Origin: Branchiostoma floridae
Lineage: Eukaryota; Chordata; Leptocardii; Amphioxiformes; Branchiostomatidae
NCBI RefSeq assembly: GCF_000003815.2
Contig: NC_049986.1
Span: forward strand, 18,179,255 to 18,220,813
Reading direction: 5' to 3'
DNA length: 41,559 nt
In this document: piece after piece, positions 19,641-32,243 of the stretch
Position numbering within the stretch: the first letter of the stretch is position 1
Layout: each line of letters begins with the position of its first letter
The notes under the pieces: model-generated
Databases searched by the model: none
The model's input: the letters and a program-made list of their open reading frames with translations, nothing else
Told to the model about the DNA's origin: nothing
Translations under genes and position numbers: made by a program

Positions 19641-19908
19641 AGCCTATGGACGTTCCTAGGCCGGCTACACCCCTTTGCCAGCCCGGTCCATTCTGTTGAG
19701 CACCAGCCTAATTTTAATCTATTATGTATGTTATGCACGTGTCAACTGGAATCTACAAGTCGTTGTTCGTATGCAGCAATTGTTATTATGTGTTTTTGTG
19801 TAACTATGGTAAGCCAGACGTGTGTAATAAGGTCAAAATTCGGGTGAATGTTTGTTTGCCCGCGAGAACCTTAATAAATAAAACATTGAACATTGAACAT
19901 TGACCATA
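19641..19908 (+). mobile_element. Probable LINE 3' end
   Basis: Ends with tttgtttgcccgcgagaacc, then AATAAATAAA, then three acattga repeats. A polyadenylation motif followed by a short tandem tail is typical of CR1/L2-type 3' termini. No coding part remains. Confidence 0.45.
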
Positions 19909-21135
19909 AAACCACCGCGAACATTTCTGCAGTATACACATGATGGCGCCACACAAGGTCCTTGCCCCATGTACACTGTATATTAGACCCATTCGTGTTT
20001 GTGATAGTTTATAGTTGCAAGTCCTTGGTGGTTGTTTAAGGGCATACTCGTCTAATAATAACCGATGTGACGTCTCTCGCACTTTCACAACTTCCCGAAG
20101 AGCTGGCCCGACCTTGATACACTGACTGGACTTAAGGGACCCGAACAACAAGGAGAAGGATCGAGTCGCTGATAGGACTCTGGAGCAACTTGCTTTGAAA
20201 TCCGAATCAAGCACAGCTAGGAAAAACAGGTAAGATACTGGTCAAATAGTCCGATATTCTTCTACAAATCGTTACTTGCTTTTTGATAATATCTGTATGA
20301 TCATATAGCGCCTGTTGAGCATGATAAGAGGTTAAGACTTCCATACGGACTTTATACGGACTTTATACAGAATATATACACACGCTCTCTAATGCCAGGA
20401 GAGGGAGAATTTCCAGATAGCGCAGAACCCTGCACCTTTGCCCATGTTGAAAATCGCTAATCAGCGTTCCCACAAAAAAATAGAATCAGAAGTCTGCAAA
20501 GCAGATTAGGCGTGGCCGAAAACTGGCCAGGCAGCTCCCAAGATAACATCAACCTTAGTTGGCTGTGGTCGAGGTCAGAGTCCAAAGAAGGTCGACCCTG
20601 AATCTGTGACAGGGGCTTCAATGAAGGCCATGGGCATGTAAATATACTTCAAGGACTCATGAGTACAAGCGTTCGAAGAATGCTCCTTTCTTAGTCCAAG
20701 TATCTGTTGCTGGGTTTCTTATTTCAGTGTCGTCTTGGGTCATGATCAGAACGATTTTGTGTACAGCCATGAGGAAGTGAAACTGATTTTATGTCATGAA
20801 TGAAATGAAATATTTGACACTCGTATTTACTGAATGTATGTTATTGTTACTGTATGTTTACTTGTAAGGCCCCTCTGTTACTATGTTCAGGAAGAGGGTA
20901 ATGGATTTTCTTTATTTCAGGTTAAACTGGCCCATAGTAAAACAGGCTATATACAACATACATGTAACAACCTAGACTCATGAAAACATTGCACTCTATG
21001 TAGTATAGCGTCTCCAGAGATTCTTGAAGTATGTGTTTATGGTAGAAAGAATCAGAATTTATTTTCTTTATAAAGTTTCACAATGTGGTGTTACCGTCTT
21101 TACTTCTGTATAAAGAGACTCTTTTTGCACAACAA
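19909..21135. other. Gene-free stretch
   Basis: The 136-codon minus-strand frame at 19804-20214 overlaps the LINE tail and has no recognisable domain, so I do not call it. The rest is AT-rich without repeats I can name. Confidence 0.5.
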
Positions 21136-21155
21136 TTGCTTTATTCCAACCAACG

Positions 21156-21184
21156 TTTCGGTGACCGTCTGTCACCTTCTTCAG
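21156..21184 (-). ncRNA. Hammerhead-like core, Penelope-type retroelement fragment
   Basis: On the minus strand CTGAAGA, then a perfect 6-bp hairpin ggtgac-agacg-gtcacc, then GAAACG. AATAAAG follows on the same strand. CUGANGA and GAAA around stem II are the invariant hammerhead core; one extra A sits before stem II. Confidence 0.45.
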
Positions 21185-21242
21185 GGCAATTCTGTCTGCT
21201 TCACATTGTACTGCAGGACAGGTGTCGCTGCTCACAGCTCAG

Positions 21243-21410
21243 AATGAATGAATGAACTTTATTGCGCGACATATACGTTTGTGCATGGTACAGTGTAAGG
21301 CAATTTATACGATGACACTACATAATACTATAACTACATAAAGTACAGAAATGTGAACGTAAATGGCGTATTGACATAGTGCAATATACAGCTTAAATGA
21401 TTAGGTCTGC
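21243..21410 (-). mobile_element. Probable LINE 3' end (minus strand)
   Basis: Read on the minus strand it ends cgcaataaagttcattcattcattc, a polyadenylation-like signal with a tandem cattc tail. The upstream part is A/T-rich and non-coding. Confidence 0.45.
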
Positions 21411-21474
21411 TATTGTACAATACATTCTCTCTTTTTAGAGCATTGTACAGATGCGGTCACAAAACGTTTAAGTA

Positions 21475-21646
21475 CAGTGGAAGCCAGTTAATTGCACGTC
21501 GGATAAACGCACACTTCGGTCAATTGCACGGAATCCCCAAATCCCGTGGTGGTGCGGTCCAACTGGGTAACTTCGCATTATCGCACACCGAATAATTGCA
21601 CGGAATTCACTAGCAAATTGGTTGTGCAATTAAGCGGCTTCCACTG
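21475..21646. mobile_element. Pogo-like MITE just upstream of the first SLC5A8-like coding exon
   Basis: CAGTGGAAGCC...GGCTTCCACTG, flanked by TA at 21473-21474 and 21647-21648. Arms with ttaattgca / tgcaattaa. It ends about 50 bp before the candidate splice acceptor of coding exon 1. Confidence 0.88.
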
Positions 21647-21711
21647 TATTTACATATGTACTGACAGCTTTATGCAAAATATCTCTGTTTCTGTCATAGC
21701 GTGGAGTTACC

Positions 21712-21855
21712 ATGGCAACCGAGCCGCTGTACTTCAGCGTGTGGGACTATGTGGTGTTCTCTGTCATGCTCTGCGTGTCGGCGGGCATAGGGCTGTACTA
21801 CGCATGCACGGGAGGCAAGCAGAGCACGCAGAAGGAGTTCCTCATGGCAGATAAG
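21712..21855 (+). CDS. SLC5A8-like: SLC5A8-like exon 1 (residues 1-48, N-terminus and first TM helix)
   Basis: Starts at an ATG in good Kozak context (ccATGG). It encodes a short acidic N-terminus, then [10 protein letters not shown] and the first hydrophobic helix, then a KEFLMADK ending. Donor AAG|GTCAGT, phase 0. A pyrimidine-rich tract ending in AG at 21698-21699 suggests that the ATG exon is preceded by an intron and that the true 5' UTR exon lies upstream. A pogo-like MITE ends only about 50 bp before this acceptor. Confidence 0.92.
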
Positions 21856-24800
21856 GTCAGTGACCCCACAAGTGGTTCATGTGTCGGATATGGGAACTTT
21901 CCTTTGCACAACCAGTACTTCTATAACCAAGAAAGAAAAGAGCTGTTCAAAGAGGCCATCAAATTCCATCCAAACTTTCACTGACAAAAAGAAAGCAGTT
22001 CACCTTTTAACATCACTTAATCCACACATAATAGAAAAAGTGGGATCTTTCGTCTTCCACTGTCTTCGAAATAGCAGTCGAACCCAATAACCCAGGATCT
22101 AGAGTTAGCTTTTACTAGTTTTAGACTAGAGTAGACTCTTGTGATATTGTATTTTACACTGTTTGCTTTTATGTTACCTGCAATTAGCCCACGGGCAAGA
22201 ATTTGCAATAAACTTGAGTAATGTATCTCAACTGCTGACGTTTCGTTGCCTAGCCCATCAGACATCTTCCTCAGAGATTCTGACTGTAGAAGGCATAGAT
22301 CGCGAGGACGTAAAAAACAGTGCGTTGTGACGGACAATAAAGTATCAATAACTGATGGATTCTGGCTCCTGAGTCACTGTGACATTAACTTTGTGTGCTT
22401 TTCCACTTATTTCTATCTTCCAGTCCATGTCAACGCTTCCCGTTATGATGTCCCTGCTAGCCTCGTTCATCTCCGCCATCACGGTGCTGGCGGCCCCAGC
22501 AGAGGTGTACAGGAACGGCACCATGTTCTGGTTCTTCGCGGTGTCGGGGTCCTTCAGCATGGTGCTGGTAGCGAGGCTATTTGTGCCTACCTTCTACAAC
22601 CTTGGGTTGACAAGCACCTACGAGGTTTGTGCATCTATTAAGACAAAATACTGTAGTATAATGCTAAACTTTCTTCCAACACAAATGTTCACAGGGACCA
22701 TATTGTCGCCTTCTTCAGGATCAATACTATGGACCCGACAATAGTATCCATAGTATCATGTAGTTGATTAGACACTAGTTTTATGTATTTACCTCTCTCA
22801 GTTCTTGAGACTGTGTATGCAATTAGCCTTCGGGCATGTTGTTGCAAATAAACATCTTTATTATTGACCAATCGCTTCATCAAACTCGCGAGAGTTATGG
22901 ACACGTGATCCTATCAACACATGATCTTGCGGATGTGTCGTCAGCAACTGGTCAAAAGTGCCAGGAAGTTTATAACTCCCACCGTCTCTGTTCAGTGATG
23001 GCTGCCACCAGTATTGATGGTGAAGAAGGCGACAGTGGACGTTGAAGATTTTATCCGTGTTGGAAGAAAGTTTAGCATTGTACTATGATTACTACCAACA
23101 CAGATGAGCTTCCATGATCATACAAAATACTGTATGGTCGTCGATGTTTTGAGGTAAGGTGATCTTGTAGTTAGGGTTGTTGATTTAGAATCTAACGTTA
23201 CGGGTTCGAATCCCTAGCAGGCCCCGATGTTGTGTCTTTGGGAAAGGCCCTAAAATATCTTCCCTAACTCGACGCAGGTAAAAATGAACACCTAGTTTCG
23301 GTTAGGGACCTCTTGTATGTGACGTGAAACCTAAGGCCCCTTGGTTGAATTGAGGACCCGCCGCACTTATCTAAAAGAGAGGGTCCTTCCCATTGTCAGT
23401 GGATCAAACATTGCAGTCAGGTGTTACACAGCTGGTGCTTATCGTACAAAACTGGTATTTTTCGTCAAAAGGCGGTTGTGCGGAACAAACAAGGAAAAGC
23501 AAACTTGTTGAGATGCTGAGCGGTCTCCTGCGTCTCTTGTGGGCAAAGATATTTGTTGTGATGACTGACAAAAAATCACTGTTCTGTTTATCGTATTAAT
23601 GAATGGTCTTCATTTGCACGTTCTTGTCCATGTGTGCTATCAATGTAGTGATACTGTTTCATACAAGAGTACACAAAAGCAAGTGTAAAATGATATTACG
23701 CGTAGTGTTGCAAGTGAACAATTGAAACAGAAAGTGCAGGTGAAACAGAACAACTAAAGCTATGCTACCGTAGCATAGCTTTAGTTGTTCTGTTTCACGT
23801 AGTACCACTATGTCTTTGTCGTACAATGTTGTCTGAGGCTATCATTAACGTTATATATATCGGTACAAATAATTAGCCTTTTGCTCAATGTTCAGATTGT
23901 GAACCTAACGTTACATTCAGGGCACTGATAAAAGAATAATGTATATCCTCATATAATGGACACTCTAATAGAAAATTAGCTTTATTCTCTATACGGTTGG
24001 AGTTACAAAGTGTACACCAATAACGATGATTGATTTCACTTCCCCGTGCAAATAGCTATTTGGTATACTACATCAGTCTACATGTATTCCTATTTTCATC
24101 ATGTCCAGTACCTGGAAATCCGGTTCTCCAAGGCAGTTCGTTTACTTTGCACCGTCCTCTTTATGGTGAACATGGTCAGTACAATTTAGTCTTAACCTAA
24201 TCAAAAAAGTCTTAACGATAGAAATGCTCTGTACATTATTGTTTAACTGTGAATTGTATAACATCGTTGAAGTACTTAAAAGTATCAGCCATTTTCAATT
24301 AAATGAAATATTAAATGGTTTGTCATTGATATTGATACTTTTGTATCTTTTTGTCCTTCTGTAGCTAGTGTACATGGGACTTGTTCTCTACGCTCCGTCC
24401 TTGGCTCTTAATGCAGGTGAGTGTAAACCGACAAACTTACAAACAAAAGCTACTCAATTCAGCCCCTGGTTACGAAGAGAGAGTAGTCTGTGGAGTGAGC
24501 ACAATTTATAATGAAAATAGATCAAGTTGTAGAGTATTTTAGTTTGAAGACAACCACTTTTAAAGTAGGATAATGCCTATTGCCTTTGTGACTGACGTTG
24601 AGCTTAATTATGACTTCACCATGTACCAGCACTGTGTTCATGGTGCATTTCACTCTGGAGAAACTTCCGCGCATCGTTCATGACTTATTTATTTCTTCAT
24701 GACTTATCTATTTGTTCATTTGCAGTAACTGGCCTGACGCTTTGGGGAGCAGTCCTGGGTATGGGACTGGTCTGCACGTTCTACACAGCCCTGGTGAGTG

Positions 24801-27800
24801 ACGTGTTTCCAGAAGCTTTAGTCATGGCAATCGAATAGCGGATATTTTACCTTACCCAGAGGGCTTCAAGCAGAGGTTGGTGGAAAAACCATGACCCATT
24901 CCTGGCATTCCTTTCATCCGTTTTTTTATCGACCGACCTTTCCATCGAAAAGTGGTCACGATTTTTCCACCAACCTCTGTTTGGAGAGTTATTTCACCTG
25001 ACTTCGCCACATTGCACCGGAGTGGCGCAAAACGCAAGTCGGCATAATTTGTCGCCTGACATTTTGATTTTTTTTATTTCCCCTTAAAATCGCTATTTTT
25101 TATTCACTTCCAGGGCGGCATGAAGGCCGTGATGTGGACGGACACGTTCCAGGTGTTTGTGATGGTGGCGGGGTTTCTGGCCGTCATCATCCAGGGGTGC
25201 CTCCAGCCCCTAGCGTCTTGTTACGGTACTGCAGCGGAACGTCCGATTTTGACATCTCGCTATTTTACAGGGCGGCATGAAGGCCGTGATGTGGACCGAC
25301 ACGTTCCAGGTGTTTGTGATGGTGGCGGGGTTTCTGGCCGTCATCATCCAGGGGACTATAGAGGCAGGCGGGCCGGCTCGCGTCTGGGAACTCAACCGGA
25401 AGGGACAGAGGCTGGAGTTCTTCAAGTAAGAAGGGTTGTTGATCAAGAATTGTGCTTAACCTTTGAATTGTTAGAAAATTTATCGCTGCTCGGGCCTTTA
25501 TATTATTGGGCCTCCTCTCCGGGAGATTGCGGCCATACACTAATCTCCAAGCAGATCCTACGGTAGCATTAGATAGTATCAAAGGCTGGCAGAGGAATGA
25601 AGCCAGCCTAGGAGTGTGTTTTCGACCGGAGGATCTGCCGCGGTCTGATACCCCTTGACCATCTTTGATACATGTACTGTCTTATGGCACCTGCTTAGAG
25701 ATCACCCATACACCTCTAATTTAAGAGAATTTTCTAAAGTCACCAATACGGTCTCAGGATTCTTAATCACCATGAAAAAACATACAATATGAGTTCACTT
25801 TTCATACTCAACTTTACAGTATCACTCCCCTACGTCTTGGATAAGATAAAAGTCAGTTAACGAATTTACTGCGACGGATATTTCTTAGACCGATAAGATT
25901 GGTTGTACAATGTACCATCCATAATTCCCTGGAATAACATGATCTGCAATGAAATAGTCCTATGAAAATCTGGTCTGTCTGGACATTTGGTCACTATATA
26001 TATATTATTCTTAATGCTTGTGTCGATAAGAAGCATTATCTAAGAGACCACCAAAAAGTGCTCACGTTGGCAAGGTGGTTCTTGTACAAAGTTGTTCACT
26101 TGTACAGATTTGAACTACATAATATACTCTTTCGCAATTACGCGTCCTGGAAAACTAGTCAGTGGTGTTGTTTTCTCCTATCTTCTATTTTCCTTGCTCC
26201 GACTGCAGTTTTGACCCCGACCCGCGAGTCCGGCACACGACGTGGAACATCCTGGTGGGAGGAACGTTCTTCCGATGCGCCATGTACGCAGTGAACCAGG
26301 CACAGGTGCAGAGGTACCTCTGCTGCCCGTCCATCAAAAAGGCACAAGTGTGAGTACCCGATCTTCAATAAGTCATATTTGACGTAACCTCCAAGTAAAT
26401 CCTACGGTAGCATAAGATAGTATCAAAAGCCGGCAAAGGAGTGTAGCTGGCCTATACTACCTAGGAGTGTTCATTGCCTATGGTTACCAATGAACACTCA
26501 TAGGCTGGCTTGGATACTATCTTATGCTACTGTAGATTCTACTTGTAGAATATATTTGACGAGTTAAAAGCCCCTTATGGTGAAGTTTTAAGTTACGGAA
26601 GCCTCACAAATGCGACTTTTATATGACCGCCGTTCTATTGAGATTTCTATTGAGTTTATCTCTAGGCTTGGCTGATAACGACCCCTAAAGCTCCATAAAA
26701 ATACATGATATGACTGTCGTTGATGAGTGAACAATATTCTAGTCTTGGACATTTGCATATTGACTAGTGGATGAATGTATATGAGTGGCTAGTCTGGCAG
26801 ACCCGAGATAGAGAGGTCACTGGTTTGATTTCCCGGCATTCACGGTAGGACGATTCGTCATTGGAAATGGCACGTAAGATGACTTTCTTCACTCAGCCAG
26901 GTTCAAAAACTACTACTTGACTTCAGTTGGAGACGTCAAAGGCTATGGAAGGAGTGGGATGGGCTTCGCCTTTCAATGCACAGTAGACAACAACCTTACT
27001 CCCACTGCCATTGCCATTGCGGCCTCGAAAAGGCTATTGGTCCTGAACTACCTTTAGCTACCTTCTGCAGTATGTCAACATGTACGTTTCTGTGTTGCAG
27101 AGCCCTCTACTGGAACATTCCGGGACTGGTTTTGTTCATCTTCTTCGCGGTCCTGAGTGGAATGGTGATGTACGCCCGGTACTTCGACTGCGATCCTAAG
27201 ACAATGGGGTACATCAGCAGTTCTGACCAGGTAAGCCGTCCACTGTCTTTCTTTGTTTCGTAAGTAGCTTCGGCTATGGCTAAATAGGCCTACATTAGTC
27301 CTAAACGACAATGCCTGCCACTCAGAGCACATATGTAAGCTAACCCACACGTCTGTTGCAAAATTCTCTCCCCTGAATCCGCTCATCTTCTGCCCTGCGC
27401 TTTAGTCTGGCTGACTTTAGCTGCCTGGATAGTCTGAATCTCCCGCTGGATTGGTCTCTGGCAAGGAGAAATCGGACTAGTTCTGAAAGAAGCAGAAAGC
27501 CTGCATCCGCTCTCTTCTGTTGGAAAAACACAAGCTAAATTTTTCTAAACTACAACTTGCTTTATTTACAGATGATGCCGTACTTCGTAATGGACATCCT
27601 GAGCCAGTTTCCGGGCATCCCTGGCCTCTTCACGTCCTGCGTGTTCAGCGCAGCCCTCAGCACCATGGACTCGGGGCTGAACGCGTTGGCGGCCGTGGCG
27701 CTGGAGGACTTCGTAAAGCCCTGCTTCCCCAACCTCAGCGACGAGAAGTACACCTGGATATCGAAGATTCTAGGTAAGTGCTAACAGCCGCAGCATACTT

Positions 27801-30800
27801 AGATATTTACAGATGTAGTTGACCTGTACTGACATTCATACAGCGATCTAAGGACTACTTTGATGAAGTACAATTATAAAGAAAAGGGCCCCTTCGATCG
27901 AGTATGCAAACAGCAAAGACGAGCACTTGTCATTCATTCTGAATTCATTAAACATAAGACTTTTATTTTGGCCCGGACGAGAGGAATTTTAGGTCACAGC
28001 ACCCATTTCCCCCCCGGGCCCCGGGTTGATTTTAACTGCGCGTTTAAAATCTAGGGTCCCTGTCTGGCCCCAAAATAGCCCGGAAATCGCAGGGTGTACC
28101 ACGGGGCCATGTAGGGGGCACGCCCGAAAGTGCAAAAAACAAGCCCATAAACTACCTGGCAAGGGAGCCTTTTTTCAAATGGACCATAGTAACAACTGGT
28201 TTGGTTAATTTCGATCTTCATTACTGATACATCGCTACTTACTGGAGTCCAAATTGAAATCACACCAAATATGACATCAGGAATATGAAAGGAATTATGA
28301 CTTTGATTTAACAGAAAGCAAACATAGGTTGAACTCAAAATCAGTGGTGGACATACGTCGAGGTAAATTAAGATAACTGGGTCAGCAAACATTTCATCTG
28401 GACTATTTCCTCCTTCATCACGCTACATTTTACTAGGAATTCTGAATGTATACACTTCTTTGTTCCCCCAGCCATGGTTTTCGGCCTGCTGACGATCCTG
28501 ATGGCGTTCATCGCCTCGAACCTGGGCCCGGTGTTCTCCGCTGTCATCAGCCTGTTCGGCATGATCGGCGGCCCGATCCTCGGCATCTTCGTGCTCGGCA
28601 TGATGTTCCCCTGCGCTAACAAATGGGTGGGTGTTTTCGAACTTGCTACAACTATTTGTAAAGTCACAGACCCGTACAACTGACCACCTTTACATAAGGA
28701 CCATGCACAATGGATGGTTCCTCAGATAATTAATGACCTTTGTCAAGAAGGTTATATTTTTCCCCTATTGACACAATCATTAAGAATTCTTTATAAAGTG
28801 AACACCTGACCAATTGTTTTGGTTCCCTGAATGCTCTCCTTTGACAGGTAGGTATTTTTAGCTAGCTTTCTACAAAAATGTCTGAATACTATGTATATGA
28901 TGGTTCATCTGTAAAGTTAGTCGACACCCTAATTTGACAAGCTCAAAAAGTGGTCCTTATGTAGAGGCGAAGATTTCTACTCCCTGACTACTAAAGTAAT
29001 AGTATTAAGATTTTGAGCTAAGTTGAAAAGCTTTCATTAAGCACATCTTGGTTGTGAATCGTGCTTGTGCTTGTCCATCCTGTCTGCCATGAGTCATTAA
29101 ACACTCCCTAACAAACTTTGGCAGCCATATACTTCAATCATGTACCGATCATTTTCGTAACTGAATCCAATGCACCCAATAGGGAGGTCTTATAGGCCTT
29201 TTGTTCAGCCTTTTCATCACTCTGTGGATCGGGATGGGGAAGATCGTGTGGCCGATGTCTGGATGGGCACCGCCGATCTCGGTCGACGGATGCTCCGCAG
29301 GCCTCACTGTAAACGCCACGGCAAATTTCACCACTACCCCCGCCATGGCCACGAGCACAGCACGGTATAACATCACCACTCCGGCTGGGCCTACAGTAGA
29401 CCAGTAGTAAGTAACGATTACGTGTACGTGTGTGTGCGTGTGTCTGTGTGTATGTGTGTGTGTGCGCGCGTGTTTGTTTGTTTGTTTGTTGTGTATCTGT
29501 GTGTGCCTTTTTGTGTTTCCAGTTACTATTTGCAGTCAGCATTCTAGTAACTAAAGAACCTCTTGGCGGATTGTGATGGTATTCGATGGTTGAGAGTACG
29601 GAGATCAGTGTCAAGTTTGGGTCTCCTGGAGGCTACCCTTGGTATTGCGGCAGAACTTGTGGTTGTCCATGCCTGTACATGCTATTGTCTTGATTTTTTT
29701 GGTGAGAGAGAGAGAGAGAGAGAGAGAGAATAGTTTATTTGCTTCACAGCCAACTTGCGGCTCGAAAGCCGAATTATCAGGCTCGTTTACATTGTGTAAA
29801 GTTACATAATTGCTAATCTCAAAACATAGTAACATAAAAAATACAAATAAGACGTGTAGCATGAATATCATAATGAATAAATATACTATTACAATGTCTA
29901 AAAGGCAGATACGAGTACAATAATACGAGTACAATGTCTAAAAGGCAAATTGGAATAGGTTAAAACTATACATATTAAAAGTCTGATCGTGCTAAAACTG
30001 ATTAACTTGTCCTACAAAGTTAGCTAAAAACAGATTGTCCTGGTGGAGTACATATGTAGAGTCTACAGTTCGTTCAATGATTTGATCATGATCATTGCCG
30101 GTATAGCGCTGGTTAGGTAGCGGTTAGTCCCAGAAGGTTGTTGGTATCGCGCAGAGTTGCGGAGTTGCCTGCCATGCTGTTGTCCACGGGTAGGGGGCAG
30201 CCACGTAGAGAAACGAGGAGACCTTTAAACTCTGAAGGCAAAGTCAGTACAGAGTTTTGGTGGCAAATAATAGCTTTTGATATCAGGAAGAAGTGTTTGG
30301 TTTAGGCCTTTGGAACTGCGGTGGCGTTATTGTTAACTCTTTCAGAGAGGATGAGTAAAAAAAAGGATGGATTTTTACAACTTGTACCTTTGGTGCTGAG
30401 GCGTAACTTGTTACAATCGCCAAGGGAGAAAGTCGAGAGAGACATCCCACTTTGATAATCTGATTGACATATCATGTTTGTTTTCCCAGCCCCCCAGAAT
30501 CCGCGCTGTACGAGCTGTCTTATGTGTACCTCGGAGCGGTGGCAACCCTCAGCTGTGTAATCGTGGGACTCCTGGTGAGCCTCGTAACAGGTATGTGAAC
30601 AGGGTTTCCTCTGCGGTGATTTTCAAGAGAGCATATGTCGTACAGGCATGAAACTGCCTTAGGATCAAGTAACGTTAGGCCACACCAAGTAAATTCTATG
30701 GATGACGCAATGGCGCTAATTAATGTCAACGTGACGTGAAAATACCAAAATGAGCGAATAGGTAGCCTAATGATTGTACTTGTAGAATTGACACTAGCGA

Positions 30801-32205
30801 GGTAGTCATGACCGTAGTTGCAGAAGTGAAACTTGTTGGATACTTGTAAAAGTGGCACCAATATGCAATCCATGACTTTTGTTGCTAACTTGTTAAGCGA
30901 TACCAGTATACCACAGTAGTGTCACTTTTGCTACACTTGTTCACTACTTATATACAGAAATGAATACCTTGTTGCTTGTGATGTCATATTTAGTCACTTC
31001 AATTCTTGTTAACGTTACAACGTTTATGGGGTCTATTTTGAAAATGTACCCATCTTGTTTTTTAAAACAATTCCGACATTTTTCGCCCTATCTCACTATT
31101 TTTGTAGGCTGCAGAGGATGTAATCCATAAGATTTACTTGCTGTAGCCTTACCTCCAAATTTTTGTGCAGCGGATACCTAAAAGTGTCTTTATACTCCTG
31201 TCACATTATCCACGATCGATTCGATATGACATTCAGGCGTACCGATGGAAGATTGGCCATATTCAAGATCGACAGAGGGTTGCACGTATTTTTCACCTGA
31301 AAACCGTCCCGGTCACATATAAATTATACTTTGGACCTTGTACAATTGTTGTGAAATAAAGTTATTATTATAAGCGAGGCTCGGTCGATTGCCGCAGAAT
31401 CGTCGTCCGATTTTCGCCAAATGTGACAGGGGTATTACTGATCTGTCCTTGAAACGCGTTCACGATCATAGAAAGTCCTAAAACGTCGTTCAGGACTTTG
31501 TACCCAACTTCAGGTCATATCTAATAGAATCTCTGTCTTTACAGGCTCCCAGGATCCTACGAAAGTGGACCCCAGACTGATCGTCCCGTTCTACGACAGC
31601 ATGTTCTGCTGCCTGCCCAACAGCTGGCTGGAGTGGCTGCGCTGTGGGGTCAGGCATGGGGAGGGGGTAAGTAGAGAAGCTTCCGTTGCCACATTGGCGA
31701 CTGAGTGGGTAAAAGTAAGGGAAATATGTAGTTTCCTGTGGCGTAAAAAAGCAGTACGTGGTACTACATGTGGTAGCCAACGAGCCGACAATCAATCAGC
31801 ACCAAGGACATGCACCATGTGTCCGCGTGTTTATGCGTATGTGAACGTGCGTGTTTGTGTGTATGGGTGTGTATGTGTGTGTGTGCGTGTTTGTTTGCAT
31901 GTGTATGTGTTCGTTTGTGTTGTGTGTCTTTATGTAAGTGTGTGAGAGGGGATACAAGTGGGCTATGTAGCATGTATGGTTACGTTAGTATTGGACGAAC
32001 AATAATCAGATAGAAGTTGTCCTGTTAAACAAATAGAGCAAATGACTTTATGATTATCAACAAGAAGTTATCAACAAGCGGATACCAAGGGAACCAAGGA
32101 CATACACTATGTGTACGCGTGTTTATGCGCATGTGTGTTTGTGAGTGAGTGTGTGCGTGTTTATGCGTGTGTGTGCGTGCGTGGGTGCGCACGCGCGTGT
32201 GACAG

Positions 32206-32243
<38 letters not shown>

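Noticed and set aside
19804-20214. 136-codon minus-strand frame
   Set aside because: Runs antisense through a LINE tail (its tandem tail is translated); no recognisable domain or splice context.
23150-23240. Possible tRNA gene
   Set aside because: A good B box, but no cloverleaf and no acceptor stem; it continues into a SINE body.
25120-25566. 148-codon frame across both exon 6 copies
   Set aside because: It is read-through of the truncated exon copy into the second copy in a different frame; the transporter exon phases exclude it.
28626-28631. Alternative donor GTGTTT for exon 10 joined to acceptor 29195
   Set aside because: The phase fits, but it removes three to four residues conserved in the family; the 28626/29183 pairing aligns without gaps.
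29138-29614. 158-codon minus-strand frame
   Set aside because: Antisense to transporter exon 11 and the TG repeat; no protein motif.
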